NCBI RefSeq assembly: GCF_000577895.1
Contig: NZ_HG917868.1
Location: 1,860,001 to 1,924,000, forward strand
Direction: 5' to 3'
Origin: Clostridium bornimense
GTDB taxonomy: Bacteria > Bacillota > Clostridia > Clostridiales > Clostridiaceae
DNA: 64,000 nucleotides
Made by a program: the position numbers and the translations under genes. Shown here piece by piece: positions 38,712-47,411 of the stretch. The notes under the pieces are model-generated. The model worked only from the letters and a program-made list of their open reading frames with translations, ran no database searches and was not told the origin of the DNA. Every line of letters starts with the position of its first letter. Position 1 is the first letter of the stretch.

Positions 38712-40055
38712 ATGGACAATAATAAAGATTTTTATAAGATGGTATTTGCATTAGTAATACCTATTGCTTTGCAAAACTTAATAAATGTTGCAGTAACTTC
38801 CGTTGATGTTATAATGCTTGGAAAAGTAGGTGAAACTGTTCTTTCTGCTTCATCTCTCGCTGGACAAATTCAATACATTATGACGTTAATTTTCTTTGGT
38901 ATAACTTCTGGTGCAGCAGTACTAACAGCTCAATATTGGGGAAAAAAAGATATAGATACCATAGAAAAAGTATTAGGAATATCTCTTAGATTTTCCTTAA
39001 TCATTTCTATGGCATTTACAATAATAACCTTCTTTTTCCCTGAATCTCTTATGCATATATTTTCTTCAGAAAAAGAAGTTATAGCTGAAGGCGTTAAATA
39101 TCTTAGAATTGTATGCTTTTCTTACATTTTTTCTTCTATAACTATGATATATCTAAATATTATGAGAAGTGTTGAAAAAGTTAAAATAGCTACTTTTGTT
39201 TACTTAACATCTCTAATTATCAATACAGCTTTTAACTATATTTTTATATTCGGTAAACTAGGATTTCCCGCTCTAGGTATTAAAGGTGCTGCTATAGCTA
39301 CTACCATTGCTCGTATAGCAGAACTTGTTATTATAATTATTTACGCTTATAAATACAATCATATTATAAAATTTAAGTTTAAATATATTTTTAAAACAGA
39401 TAAACTATTATTTAATGACTTTTTAAAATTTTCTATTCCAGTAACTATAAATGAACTTATGTGGGGACTAGGTACATCAATGAATTCTGCAATAATTGGA
39501 CATCTTGGTAGTCAAGCCGCTGCTGCAAATTCTATCGCTCAAGTTACTAGACAATTAGCTACAGTAGTTGCTTTTGGTATATCTACCGCTACTGCTATAG
39601 TCCTTGGTAAAGCTATTGGTGAAAATAGAATAAACCAAGCTAAAGCTTATGGAAAAAAATTTGTGAAACTCAGTATTGCTACAGGATTAATGGGCGCCCT
39701 AATTATTCTAATAGTTAGACCTATTGCAATGGCTACCATGAGCCTTTCCTCTGTTGCTGAAGGATATCTAAGTTCTATGATGTTCGTAATGTCCTATTTC
39801 GTAATATGTCAATCATATAATACTACTATGGTAGTAGGAGTCTTTAGAGCTGGTGGTGATACTAAGTTTGGACTTTTTATAGATGTTACAACGATGTGGG
39901 GATGCTCAATACTATTTGGAGCATTAGCAGCATTTGTATTTAAACTAGACGTGACTATAGTGTACATGATATTAATGTGCGACGAGATAATAAAAGTATT
40001 TTTAACTACTTATAGATTTAAATCATATATATGGCTTAATAATATAACGAGATGA
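38712..40055 (+). CDS. MATE family efflux transporter
   Basis: A 447-residue polytopic protein with 12 predicted helices arranged as two six-helix halves, typical of the multidrug and toxin extrusion family (NorM/DinF type): start MVFALVIPIALQNLINVAVTSVDVIMLGKVGE, SLAGQIQYI, second-half ISIPVTINELMWGLGTSMNSAIIGHLGS-like segment. These antiporters export cationic drugs or metabolites using sodium or proton gradients. The start is at 38712, six bases after GGGGGAT; upstream in-frame codons lie beyond that site. Substrate unknown. Confidence 0.93.
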   Translation: MDNNKDFYKMVFALVIPIALQNLINVAVTSVDVIMLGKVGETVLSASSLAGQIQYIMTLIFFGITSGAAVLTAQYWGKKDIDTIEKVLGISLRFSLIISMAFTIITFFFPESLMHIFSSEKEVIAEGVKYLRIVCFSYIFSSITMIYLNIMRSVEKVKIATFVYLTSLIINTAFNYIFIFGKLGFPALGIKGAAIATTIARIAELVIIIIYAYKYNHIIKFKFKYIFKTDKLLFNDFLKFSIPVTINELMWGLGTSMNSAIIGHLGSQAAAANSIAQVTRQLATVVAFGISTATAIVLGKAIGENRINQAKAYGKKFVKLSIATGLMGALIILIVRPIAMATMSLSSVAEGYLSSMMFVMSYFVICQSYNTTMVVGVFRAGGDTKFGLFIDVTTMWGCSILFGALAAFVFKLDVTIVYMILMCDEIIKVFLTTYRFKSYIWLNNITR

Positions 40056-40059
40056 TATC

Positions 40060-40450
40060 AGTGCACAGGTAATAGGGCACAAGGCACAGGTAAGGTTAAT
40101 TTTCCACCTGTGGTTGAAAATATTATAAGCCCTTTGGACAGTAATGAAAATTGACACTTTCATATTGCTTAAGCATTATAACAATAATAAAAACTAAGTA
40201 ATGAACATATAAGATTTTTACCACTACTTAACTAGAACAGGTATTAATATGCACTTTAATTACCACTTGTCATATCAAAGCTACATGAAAGTGCAACTTT
40301 TATTAGCCTCCTGTAAAACAACATTATAACATCCATTCTAATTACAAAATCAGCCTTATTAACAAACTAATAACGCTGCACTTATGGATCTAAGAAATTC
40401 CGCAGGAATTTCCTCCATACCTGTGCCTTGTGCCATCATACTTGTGCCCT
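40060..40450 (+). repeat. Heptad-flanked structured repeat, copy D (intact)
   Basis: It fills most of the 450-bp gap between the convergent MATE and methyltransferase genes. Left units AGTGCAC, AGGTAAT, AGGGCAC, AAGGCAC (40060-40087) and right units GTGCCTT, GTGCCAT, CATACTT, GTGCCCT (40423-40450) are in phase; 40076-40090 and 40420-40434 are exact 15-bp inverted repeats. Interior: TTTTC/GAAAA hairpin (about 40100-40120), degenerate CC/GG hairpin, 30-nt motif (40221-40250), ATGAAAG/CTTTTAT hairpin with a G-T wobble (40285-40303), GAAATTCC/GGAATTTC (40394-40412). Best representative of the family. Confidence 0.88.
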
Positions 40451-40505
40451 CAACAATAAATTTTCACTTGTTAACACAGCAGTCCCGTTATAGTCCTGTA
40501 AACTA

Positions 40506-41669
40506 TCAAATTAACGAGTCTTCTTTAAGCAACTTATACAGTGTCGGATTAAAATTAAATTCTTTTATTAAATTATTTACTTCCTCTATTGCTTTTTCTC
40601 TTTTTTCTTTAGATACATTTCCCTTTGATGCTCTTATTAAAATATTCTTTGGCGAATGCGCTATATCTATAAATTCTAATAACTGTGTTTTATAGCCTAC
40701 TGCTTCTAATAAATTTCCTCTTACAGCGTCTGTCATAAGTGCCGCTACTCTCTCTTGTATTATTCCGTATTTAGTTAATATTGATAATTCTTTTGTTTTC
40801 ATATCTTTATTAAACTCATGTTGACAACAAGGCACTGAGAAAATCATTTTACTATTCCACTTAATAGCATTATATAATGCATAATCTGTAGCTGTATCAC
40901 AAGCATGAAGAGTTATTACCATATCTACTTTGTTATTGTATTTAAAACCATTTATGTCTCCTAACTCGAAATGAAGGTTTTCATAATTATATGATTTAGC
41001 TATATCGTTACACTTTTTAATAACATCTTTTTTAAGATCTAATCCGATCATCTTTACTTTGATGTTTTTAATCTTTACGAAATAATAATATAATACAAAT
41101 GTTAAGTATGATTTTCCACATCCAAAATCTAAGATAGTAAGTTCTTTATAATCATTTTTCTTTATCTCATCATCTATTATTTCAACAAATCTATTTATTT
41201 GTTTATATTTATCATACTTAGATTTAACTACTTTTCCTTCTTTAGTAAAGACACCTAAGTCTATCAATGGTTCTATTATCATTCCTTCTTTAAGGATATA
41301 ATTTTTTTCTTTATTATGACTTTTGTTTACCATCTTCACATTGTCACTTTTTCTTTTACTTAAGTGAATCTTCCCTTTTTTAGATATCTTTAAATCAAAA
41401 GTAGTAGTTTCTGACCACGCTGAAACTTGTTTATATTTATTCTCTATACTCTCTTTTAGTTTACTTTCTAATTGAGATTTATCAATATTTTCATGAAACA
41501 CTTGTTTATCTGTAAATTTTTCTATCTGATAATATTCATTATTATTTTTCTCTTTAAGGGTAATATTTATTTTATTATATGTAACATCCTTATTTACTTT
41601 ATTACTAATAACTATTTTAACAATATCCTCTTTTAATATTTCCTTAATTACATCCTCTAAAGCTTCCAT
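40506..41669 (-). CDS. Class I SAM-dependent methyltransferase
   Basis: A 387-residue protein with an N-terminal domain of about 150 residues of unknown role and a C-terminal Rossmann methyltransferase domain. Motif I is LTILDFGCGKSYLTFVLYYYF (about 165-185), followed by MIGLDLKKDVIKKCN, LGDINGF and VDMVITLHACDTATDYALY; FSVPCCQHEFN is a later conserved segment. This pattern resembles the PF13679 methyltransferases, some of which act on nucleic acids. The ATG at 41669 has AAGGTG seven bases upstream, shorter than the longest open frame by 11 codons. Substrate unknown. Confidence 0.85.
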   Translation of the reverse strand: MEALEDVIKEILKEDIVKIVISNKVNKDVTYNKINITLKEKNNNEYYQIEKFTDKQVFHENIDKSQLESKLKESIENKYKQVSAWSETTTFDLKISKKGKIHLSKRKSDNVKMVNKSHNKEKNYILKEGMIIEPLIDLGVFTKEGKVVKSKYDKYKQINRFVEIIDDEIKKNDYKELTILDFGCGKSYLTFVLYYYFVKIKNIKVKMIGLDLKKDVIKKCNDIAKSYNYENLHFELGDINGFKYNNKVDMVITLHACDTATDYALYNAIKWNSKMIFSVPCCQHEFNKDMKTKELSILTKYGIIQERVAALMTDAVRGNLLEAVGYKTQLLEFIDIAHSPKNILIRASKGNVSKEKREKAIEEVNNLIKEFNFNPTLYKLLKEDSLI

Positions 41670-41726
41670 TTTATCACACCTTATTATTAATTTTATATGC
41701 AATACTATTATATATACTAGTTTTTA

Positions 41727-41775
41727 AATTCGCAATTCACGATTCGCAATTTGCAATTATCGTGAATTGTGAATT
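41727..41775 (+). repeat. Solo heptad array, copy H
   Basis: AATTCGC, AATTCAC, GATTCGC, AATTTGC, AATT (41727-41758) face GTGAATT twice (41762-41775) with only three bases between. These are the two ends of the repeat family with no interior. It lies in the gap between the phosphodiesterase and methyltransferase genes. Confidence 0.8.
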
Positions 41776-41786
41776 ACTTTAAGTTC

Positions 41787-42506
41787 TCATTCCTTCATTA
41801 TATCTTTTAATAATTCTGGATAATCAGTAAATAAACCATCTACTTCAAGTTCAATTAACTTTCTCATATACACAGGATTATTTACTGTATATATATTAAC
41901 TGCTATATTATTTTCTCTTGCTTCTTGTATTAACTCTTCTGTTACAAGCCTTAAACTAGGATGTATTGCATCAGCTTTAATATTCTTCGCGTATTCTATA
42001 ACATTTTCTATATCTTTATCATACAATATTCCTGTCTTTATACTTCCATCAATTTTCTTACATCTCTTCACTGCCTCATGATTAAAACTTGATAAAATAA
42101 CTCTATCTTGCAGTTCATATTTTCTCACTAAATTAATGGTATCTTCTTCTATATCTTTATAATCTATTTCATCATTTTTTATCTCTATATTTAATAATAC
42201 ATTACTTTTTTTCACTATCTTTAACACTTCTTCTAATGTTGGTATTCTACACTTTTTATTATCTTCAAATAACTTTCTTCTATTTCTTAGTTTCCTTATA
42301 TCTTTAAAATCAAAATTCTTTACTAATCCCTTACCTAAAAAAGTACGTTCTACATCTTCATCATGTATAACAACGAGAATATTATCTCTTGTCTTGTGTA
42401 CATCTAACTCTAATCCAGTAGCACCTATTTTAATAGCATTCTCAAAAGCTAATATTGTATTCTCTGGGTAATCATTGCTAGCTCCCCTATGAGCAAAATT
42501 TATCAT
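41787..42506 (-). CDS. ugpQ: Glycerophosphodiester phosphodiesterase
   Basis: It hydrolyses glycerophosphodiesters (deacylated phospholipids) to glycerol 3-phosphate plus an alcohol. The TIM-barrel GDPD signatures are intact: AHRGASNDYPENTILAFENAI at the N-terminus (catalytic His), TGLELDVHKTRDNILVVIHDEDVERT (metal ligands Glu and Asp, second His), and the C-terminal VDGLFTDYPE. The 239 residues without a signal peptide point to a cytoplasmic UgpQ-like enzyme. Monocistronic between two repeat elements. Confidence 0.94.
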   Translation of the reverse strand: MINFAHRGASNDYPENTILAFENAIKIGATGLELDVHKTRDNILVVIHDEDVERTFLGKGLVKNFDFKDIRKLRNRRKLFEDNKKCRIPTLEEVLKIVKKSNVLLNIEIKNDEIDYKDIEEDTINLVRKYELQDRVILSSFNHEAVKRCKKIDGSIKTGILYDKDIENVIEYAKNIKADAIHPSLRLVTEELIQEARENNIAVNIYTVNNPVYMRKLIELEVDGLFTDYPELLKDIMKE

Positions 42507-42600
42507 AAACTCCCCTCCTTAAAACCATTATAATACTATTTCTATAAAAAAGGGACTATTACATTAACAATTGAAAATTTGTAGACGAGAGCCTTTTTTC

Positions 42601-42789
42601 ATGGCACAAGGCACAAATAAGATATTCGAGTGAATAGTTAAGGTTAATTTTCCTCTAAAGGTAAAATATTTCAACATAGCAGATGGCATGGAAATTTATT
42701 ATATAGACTATGTATTTATACATCAAATATATATATAAAACTATTATAGTTAAGTGTTGTTAAATAAATCTACCTGTGCCATGTGCACT
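42601..42789 (+). repeat. Heptad-flanked structured repeat, copy E (internally deleted)
   Basis: Left ATGGCAC, AAGGCAC (42601-42614) and right GTGCCAT, GTGCACT (42776-42789). The first hairpin survives as TTTTCCT/AAGG-AAAA at about 42648-42668. The stretch 42738-42763 resembles the inverted motif seen in copy A at 8612-8637 and a lone fragment at 37964-37989. The rest of the interior is missing. It ends six bases before the terminator of the YitT gene. Confidence 0.75.
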
Positions 42790-42794
42790 GAACT

Positions 42795-42826
42795 AAAAAA
42801 GCTGCCACACTCTTCGTGCAACAGCC
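42795..42826 (-). terminator. Intrinsic terminator after the YitT-family gene
   Basis: Same hairpin as at 12303-12334 (GGCTGTTGCAC...GTGTGGCAGC then T6, minus strand), 20 bases past the stop. Confidence 0.88.
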
Positions 42827-42845
42827 CCAATATTCACAATTACTT

Positions 42846-43742
42846 TTATAATTTTTTGAGATAATTCCCTTCTATATTTGCACCTTCATTAACAACAACA
42901 AAAGCATCTGGATCATATTTCTTAATTATCTTTTTTAAATAAGAAACTTCATATTTAGATAATACTATATATAATATACTTGTATCTTGTCCAGTATACC
43001 CCCCTTTAGCATTCCACTTAGTAACACCACGTACCAACTTAGTCATAATATCTTTCTCCATTGCTTCAATATTCCTTCTTGTTATTATAGTAACTTGGAC
43101 ATTAATATTTTGTATATGTACTTTATCTATTGTAATTGATGTTACTGCAGCAAAAATTATTGAATATATAACTATCTTTTCATCAAACATAAATAGACAA
43201 ATAGAATATAAGATTAGATTTACTATTAATGTTATTTTACCCATACTAAAGTTTTTATTTTTTTTCATACAAAGAAGGCCTACTATATCCATCCCCCCTG
43301 CTGAACACCCCATCTTTAATATAAATCCTGTTCCACATCCAGATATTATTCCTCCTATAAGAGAAGCTGCAAGAATATCATCTGTTAAAATAGGTATTTT
43401 AGGTACACTTACTAACGACAAGAATAATGATGTAGTTGTAACACAAAGTAATGTTTTACCAAAAAATGATTTCCCCATTTTTTTATAAGCTATAATAAAT
43501 ATAGGTATATTAATTATATAGTATACTATACCGGCAATATCAAATTGATTTAATGGTAAATGCATATAATCTATCAGTATCGTACGTATTATTTGACATA
43601 TTCCCATTATCCCCCCACTATATAATCCTACAGGGACAATAAACATATTAATGCCTATGGCATATAATAATGATCCCAGTACAGCCATTGATATTTTAAC
43701 CCATTCACTTTCTCCGTGAATTAATGACTTTTTTTCATCCAT
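42846..43742 (-). CDS. YitT family membrane protein (DUF161/DUF2179)
   Basis: A 298-residue protein with five to six N-terminal membrane helices (GSLLYAIGINMFIVPVGLYSGGIMGICQI, GCGTGFILKMGCSAGGMDIVGLL) and a soluble C-terminal DUF2179 domain (about 215-298, VTIITRRNIEAMEKDI...GVTKWNAKGGYTGQ). That composition defines the YitT family, common in several copies per Firmicute genome and without an agreed function. It starts 78 bases after the radical SAM gene. Confidence 0.9.
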   Translation of the reverse strand: MDEKKSLIHGESEWVKISMAVLGSLLYAIGINMFIVPVGLYSGGIMGICQIIRTILIDYMHLPLNQFDIAGIVYYIINIPIFIIAYKKMGKSFFGKTLLCVTTTSLFLSLVSVPKIPILTDDILAASLIGGIISGCGTGFILKMGCSAGGMDIVGLLCMKKNKNFSMGKITLIVNLILYSICLFMFDEKIVIYSIIFAAVTSITIDKVHIQNINVQVTIITRRNIEAMEKDIMTKLVRGVTKWNAKGGYTGQDTSILYIVLSKYEVSYLKKIIKKYDPDAFVVVNEGANIEGNYLKKL

Positions 43743-43820
43743 AACTGTTTCCTCCTACATTTTTCCTCTCCTTTCTTTATTATATATTCCAATAACACTT
43801 TTTTCATCATTATTTTATGC

Positions 43821-44690
43821 CTAAAACCTTTTTCGATATCCACATTTTCTACATAATTCTTCAACCGCTACTCTATTAGAAAAGCCATTATACAATTTTA
43901 TAGCTCTTTCACTTCTTAATATTTCATCTAAAGAAGCTTTTAACACATTTCCTAAGTCTATATTTCCTTCACTATCTAAACAACAAGGTACTACAGTACC
44001 ATCCACCAATATTCCTAATTGATCTCTTAATCCATAACAGAAACCTTTATTACCTATATCTTCAGCATCACTACTAGGCCAACTAAATTTTTCAGCTGAA
44101 TGTAAATATATTCTGTCTTTAATCTTAGCTTTTTTATCTAATTCCATCTTTTCTCTTAAGTCATAGTTTAAATTAAATTTTTCTTCAATAATTCTAAATA
44201 TATCATTATTTCTATCATTGTTTCCTTTCAACTTAAGACTATCTAAATTCCATAATCTTAAAGCAGAAATAATCTTTGTATTATCATTACAATATAAAGC
44301 AAAATTAAGTACCTCATCTATATATTCATTAAAATCTACTTCTGCATCATTAGCTTCAAAACTATGCAACGATATATTAACTTGTCTTAAAGCCTCTGCT
44401 TTATATAATATTGGTTTCACCTTTTTTATTAATGTTCCATTTGTAGTTATGTTTACTTTAAAACCAGCTTCTTTACTAAGTTCTAAAAATCTTTCTATAT
44501 TAGGGTTTAAAAGTGGCTCTCCCATAAGGTGAAAGTATATATAATCTGTATAAGGTCTAACTTCTTTTAATATATGAGAAAAACTTTCTTCATTCATAAA
44601 TTTTAGTTCTCTTCCAGTCTTTGGGCAAAAATTACAACTTAAGTTACATATATTTGTTATCTCTATATAAATTCTTTTAAATCTTTTCAT
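43821..44690 (-). CDS. Radical SAM protein with SPASM-like C-terminus
   Basis: Residues 11-22 hold the radical SAM cluster motif CNLSCNFC preceded by YIEITNI, followed by FHLMGEPLLNP and NITTNGTL, typical of the fold. Near the C-terminus GTVVPCCLDSEGNIDLGNVLKASLDEIL and LCRKCGYRKRF supply further cysteines for an auxiliary cluster (short SPASM domain). Families with this layout include sulfatase-maturing enzymes and peptide-modifying proteins. No precursor peptide or partner is adjacent, so the substrate is unknown. The 289 residues are compact for the class. Confidence 0.88.
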   Translation of the reverse strand: MKRFKRIYIEITNICNLSCNFCPKTGRELKFMNEESFSHILKEVRPYTDYIYFHLMGEPLLNPNIERFLELSKEAGFKVNITTNGTLIKKVKPILYKAEALRQVNISLHSFEANDAEVDFNEYIDEVLNFALYCNDNTKIISALRLWNLDSLKLKGNNDRNNDIFRIIEEKFNLNYDLREKMELDKKAKIKDRIYLHSAEKFSWPSSDAEDIGNKGFCYGLRDQLGILVDGTVVPCCLDSEGNIDLGNVLKASLDEILRSERAIKLYNGFSNRVAVEELCRKCGYRKRF

Positions 44691-44887
44691 AGATATCTCC
44701 TATCATCAATATTCTGTTGAAATATCTTATATCATACGTAATTGAATAGTTTATGTCAATAAAAAGCACAATCTAAAGTAACAATTGTAAATACGCATAC
44801 TACTTCTGATAATCAACTCTCATATTTTTCCTAATATGTTGATAATCTAATATTATAAAATATAAAGAATATTAAGGAGGAAGTTAT

Positions 44888-45808
44888 ATGAATAAAAAGA
44901 TAAAGCTTATCTTACCTATAATCTCTTTAGCATTAATTGCAACTGTAGCCTACTTCATTATTAATGGTAATAATTCCACTCCTAAAAATGATACGATAAA
45001 GTCGCAAGTAACCTCTACTAACAAAAATATTAAAAATAACAATAAAGGTACAATAAAAGTAATAAAAAATTTCAATAGTCCAGAACTTAGTAATAAGAAA
45101 ACATTAAGAATATACCTTCCTTACAATTATGAAAATAGTAATAAAAGTTATCCTGTTATATACATGCAAGATGGTGAAAATCTATTTGATACCAAAACTG
45201 CTACTTATAATAAAGAATGGAAAATAGATGAGACTTTAGATAATCTAATCGATAAAGGAAAAACAGAAGGTATCATTATAGTCGGTATAGATTCTCGTGA
45301 TACTACAAGAGTCAGTGAATACAACATATTTTCCTCATCTAATAATTATGGACAAACCAAAAGTGCAAAAGGTGATAAATATGCAGAATTTATTGTAAAA
45401 ACATTGAAGCCTTATATCGACGAAAATTATCGAACTCTAAAAGATAAGGATAATACAGCTATAATTGGTTCTTCTTATGGCGCTATAATATCAATGTATA
45501 CCGGTATAGAATATAATGATATTTTTGGCATGATTGGTGCTTTTTCATTCTGTGATAATATAAATTCTTCTGGTATGAAAAATTATCTTACTAAAAACTT
45601 AACTAAAGAAAAAATGGATAATACAAAAATATATTTTTACTCCGGCACTGCTGATTTTGCTTATAAATCTACAAAAGATGCATTTACTATAGCTACTAAT
45701 AATGACCTTAAAGATATATTATATGAAGAAGATAATGGAAACCACGATGAACTTTCCTGGGGACCTAAATTTAAAAATTGTCTATCTTTCTTTAAGCTTT
45801 TAAAATAA
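44888..45808 (+). CDS. Membrane-anchored esterase of the alpha/beta hydrolase fold (EstD/Fes type)
   Basis: An N-terminal hydrophobic segment (residues 4-24, KIKLILPIISLALIATVAYFII) acts as signal or anchor, with no lipobox Cys. After a Ser/Thr/Asn-rich linker comes an esterase domain of the PF00756 type: LRIYLPYNYENSNKSYPVIYMQDGENLFD, the nucleophile elbow IIGSSYGAIIS (Ser about 198), a candidate Asp in SGTADFAYK and a His in NGNHDELSWG, with a final FFKLL helix. Homologues release esters such as siderophores, feruloyl groups or acyl chains outside the cell. Substrate unknown. AGGAGG precedes the ATG. Confidence 0.85.
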   Translation: MNKKIKLILPIISLALIATVAYFIINGNNSTPKNDTIKSQVTSTNKNIKNNNKGTIKVIKNFNSPELSNKKTLRIYLPYNYENSNKSYPVIYMQDGENLFDTKTATYNKEWKIDETLDNLIDKGKTEGIIIVGIDSRDTTRVSEYNIFSSSNNYGQTKSAKGDKYAEFIVKTLKPYIDENYRTLKDKDNTAIIGSSYGAIISMYTGIEYNDIFGMIGAFSFCDNINSSGMKNYLTKNLTKEKMDNTKIYFYSGTADFAYKSTKDAFTIATNNDLKDILYEEDNGNHDELSWGPKFKNCLSFFKLLK

Positions 45809-45820
45809 AATCACAATCAA

Positions 45821-45850
45821 AAGCGCCTACTATATGCCTAGTAAGCGCTT
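45821..45850. terminator. Bidirectional terminator between the esterase and MFS genes
   Basis: AAGCGC-TACTA pairs with TAGTA-GCGCTT around a short loop, with T-rich sequence on both sides; the flanking genes converge. Confidence 0.8.
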
Positions 45851-45858
45851 GTAAAATT

Positions 45859-47274
45859 TCACTTCTTTTTATTTTTTATAGACATAATAATTGCTAAACA
45901 AAGTCCTATAAGAGCAACAGCATCTAAAGCTAAAACTGAAGTTCTAAATCCAACTGCTACTGAACCTTCCACAGTTTTCAATGCTAACAATGATTTATTT
46001 TGAGCTGATGACATTATTCCAATAAATACTGCTGAACCTATCGCTGCTGACACCTGTTGAAGTGTATTTGAGATTGCCACACCATGTATGTAATATTCCT
46101 TTGGCAATATGTTGAGGGAACTTATCTGAGAAATTGACAAAGAGCATCCAATTCCAACACAAACTATTGCGTACGTAATTATGATCTTCAATAGTCCTGT
46201 TTCAATACCTACTCCTGATAAAATAAATAAAGCCAATGTAATTATAGCAAAACCCGTTGGTATAAGAACTCTCGAACCTATTTTGTCATACAATCTTCCT
46301 CCAATAAGTGAAACAAATCCATTACATAATGTTGCTGGTAACAATACAAGAGCAGATAAAAATGTAGTTGTTTTTAAAGCACCTTGAAGAAATATTGGAA
46401 GCATAACATTCATAGTAAATATAGTCATCATAGAAATCATTACAAGAATGACTCCAATAGAAAATAAAGAATACTTAAATGTACGTATTTCAATCATTGG
46501 TTCTTTCAATGATATCTGACGTACACAAAATACCGCTAATGAAATAATACCAATAAAAAATACAACAATAGTAAATATTATATTTTCGCCACTGCTAAAA
46601 GTGCTTAATCCATATATAATCCCTCCAACACCTAATGTTGACAAGATAATTGATAAAATATCAAGTTTAGGCTTTGTGAGCTCTGATACATTTATAAGAT
46701 ATATATATCCACATATCATACAAAGCGCTATAAATGGAATTAACATTACAAATAATGCATGCCAGCTAAAATATTGTAATAAATATCCTGAGACTGTTGG
46801 TCCAAGAGCTGGTCCAAGTTGAACCGCACTTAAACCTACTCCCATAACTGAACCTTGCTTTTCTGTTGGTGTCACCATTAGAATTGTATTCATCATAATT
46901 GGAATGAGCATTCCTGTACCTACAGCTTGTACCATTCTTGATATAAGAAGCATAAAAAATGATTTTGAACAAGCTGCAGATATAGTACCAATTAAAAGAA
47001 ATGTCATAGCTCCAAGATATAGTTTTTTAGTTTTAAAAGATTGTATTAAAAATGCCGTAATTGGAACCATAACTGAAACAACTATCATATAAGCAGTAAC
47101 AATCCATTGTATTGTTGCTGCTGTTACCCCCATTTCATCCATAAGAGTATTTAATGCAACATTTAATATAGTTTCATTAAATACTCCTATGAATGCACTA
47201 AATACTAACACTGCTAAAATTATTTTTGTATTATTTTTCTCCTCTTTCGCCACTGATTTTTCAATACTTTCCAC
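45859..47274 (-). CDS. MFS drug exporter, DHA2 (14-helix) family
   Basis: A 471-residue transporter of the EmrB/QacA group. Visible: FIGVFNETILNVALNTLMDEMGVTAATIQWIVTAYMIVVSVMVPI (helices 1-2), SRMVQAVGTGMLIPI, motif C GLSAVQLGPALGPTVSGYL diagnostic of antiporters, and GGRLYDKIGSRV. Proton-driven export of drugs or metabolites is expected. The start is the GTG at 47274, eight bases after AAGGAGG. The frame is open 40 codons further upstream, but that stretch is the promoter and attenuator, not coding sequence. It follows the M20 gene but has its own promoter. Confidence 0.93.
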   Translation of the reverse strand: MESIEKSVAKEEKNNTKIILAVLVFSAFIGVFNETILNVALNTLMDEMGVTAATIQWIVTAYMIVVSVMVPITAFLIQSFKTKKLYLGAMTFLLIGTISAACSKSFFMLLISRMVQAVGTGMLIPIMMNTILMVTPTEKQGSVMGVGLSAVQLGPALGPTVSGYLLQYFSWHALFVMLIPFIALCMICGYIYLINVSELTKPKLDILSIILSTLGVGGIIYGLSTFSSGENIIFTIVVFFIGIISLAVFCVRQISLKEPMIEIRTFKYSLFSIGVILVMISMMTIFTMNVMLPIFLQGALKTTTFLSALVLLPATLCNGFVSLIGGRLYDKIGSRVLIPTGFAIITLALFILSGVGIETGLLKIIITYAIVCVGIGCSLSISQISSLNILPKEYYIHGVAISNTLQQVSAAIGSAVFIGIMSSAQNKSLLALKTVEGSVAVGFRTSVLALDAVALIGLCLAIIMSIKNKKK

Positions 47275-47301
47275 AAATAAATCCTCCTTTTTTATGACCG
47301 T

Positions 47302-47356
47302 AAAAAAAACGAGTAGCTCTCTAACAACTGGATTTACGTTATTAGAACTACTCGTT
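47302..47356 (-). promoter_or_regulatory. Attenuator: intrinsic terminator in the MFS exporter leader
   Basis: AACGAGTAG...TTCTAA-TAAC pairs with GTTG-TTAGAG...CTACTCGTT (outer 9-bp stem perfect), immediately followed by at least six T residues on the minus strand. It starts within about ten bases of the expected transcription start and ends only 14 bases before the Shine-Dalgarno site, leaving no room for another promoter. The exporter transcript must therefore read through it. Confidence 0.8.
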
Positions 47357-47364
47357 ATATTTGT

Positions 47365-47394
47365 ATTATATATTAAATTTGAAATATTTTTCAA
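47365..47394 (-). promoter_or_regulatory. Promoter of the MFS exporter
   Basis: TTGAAA (47389-47394), 18-bp spacer, perfect TATAAT (47365-47370), directly upstream of the attenuator hairpin. Confidence 0.78.
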
Positions 47395-47411
47395 ATACTT
47401 TTTTATATTAT

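Noticed and set aside
42547-42600. Second terminator upstream of ugpQ
   Set aside because: Only the outer AAAAAAGG/CCTTTTTT pairs well; the interior arms do not pair, so it may be a decayed terminator but is not convincing.
47275-47394. In-frame 40-codon N-terminal extension of the MFS exporter
   Set aside because: It begins with TTG inside the -35 box, has no ribosome binding site and spans the promoter and terminator; a GTG with AAGGAGG follows.
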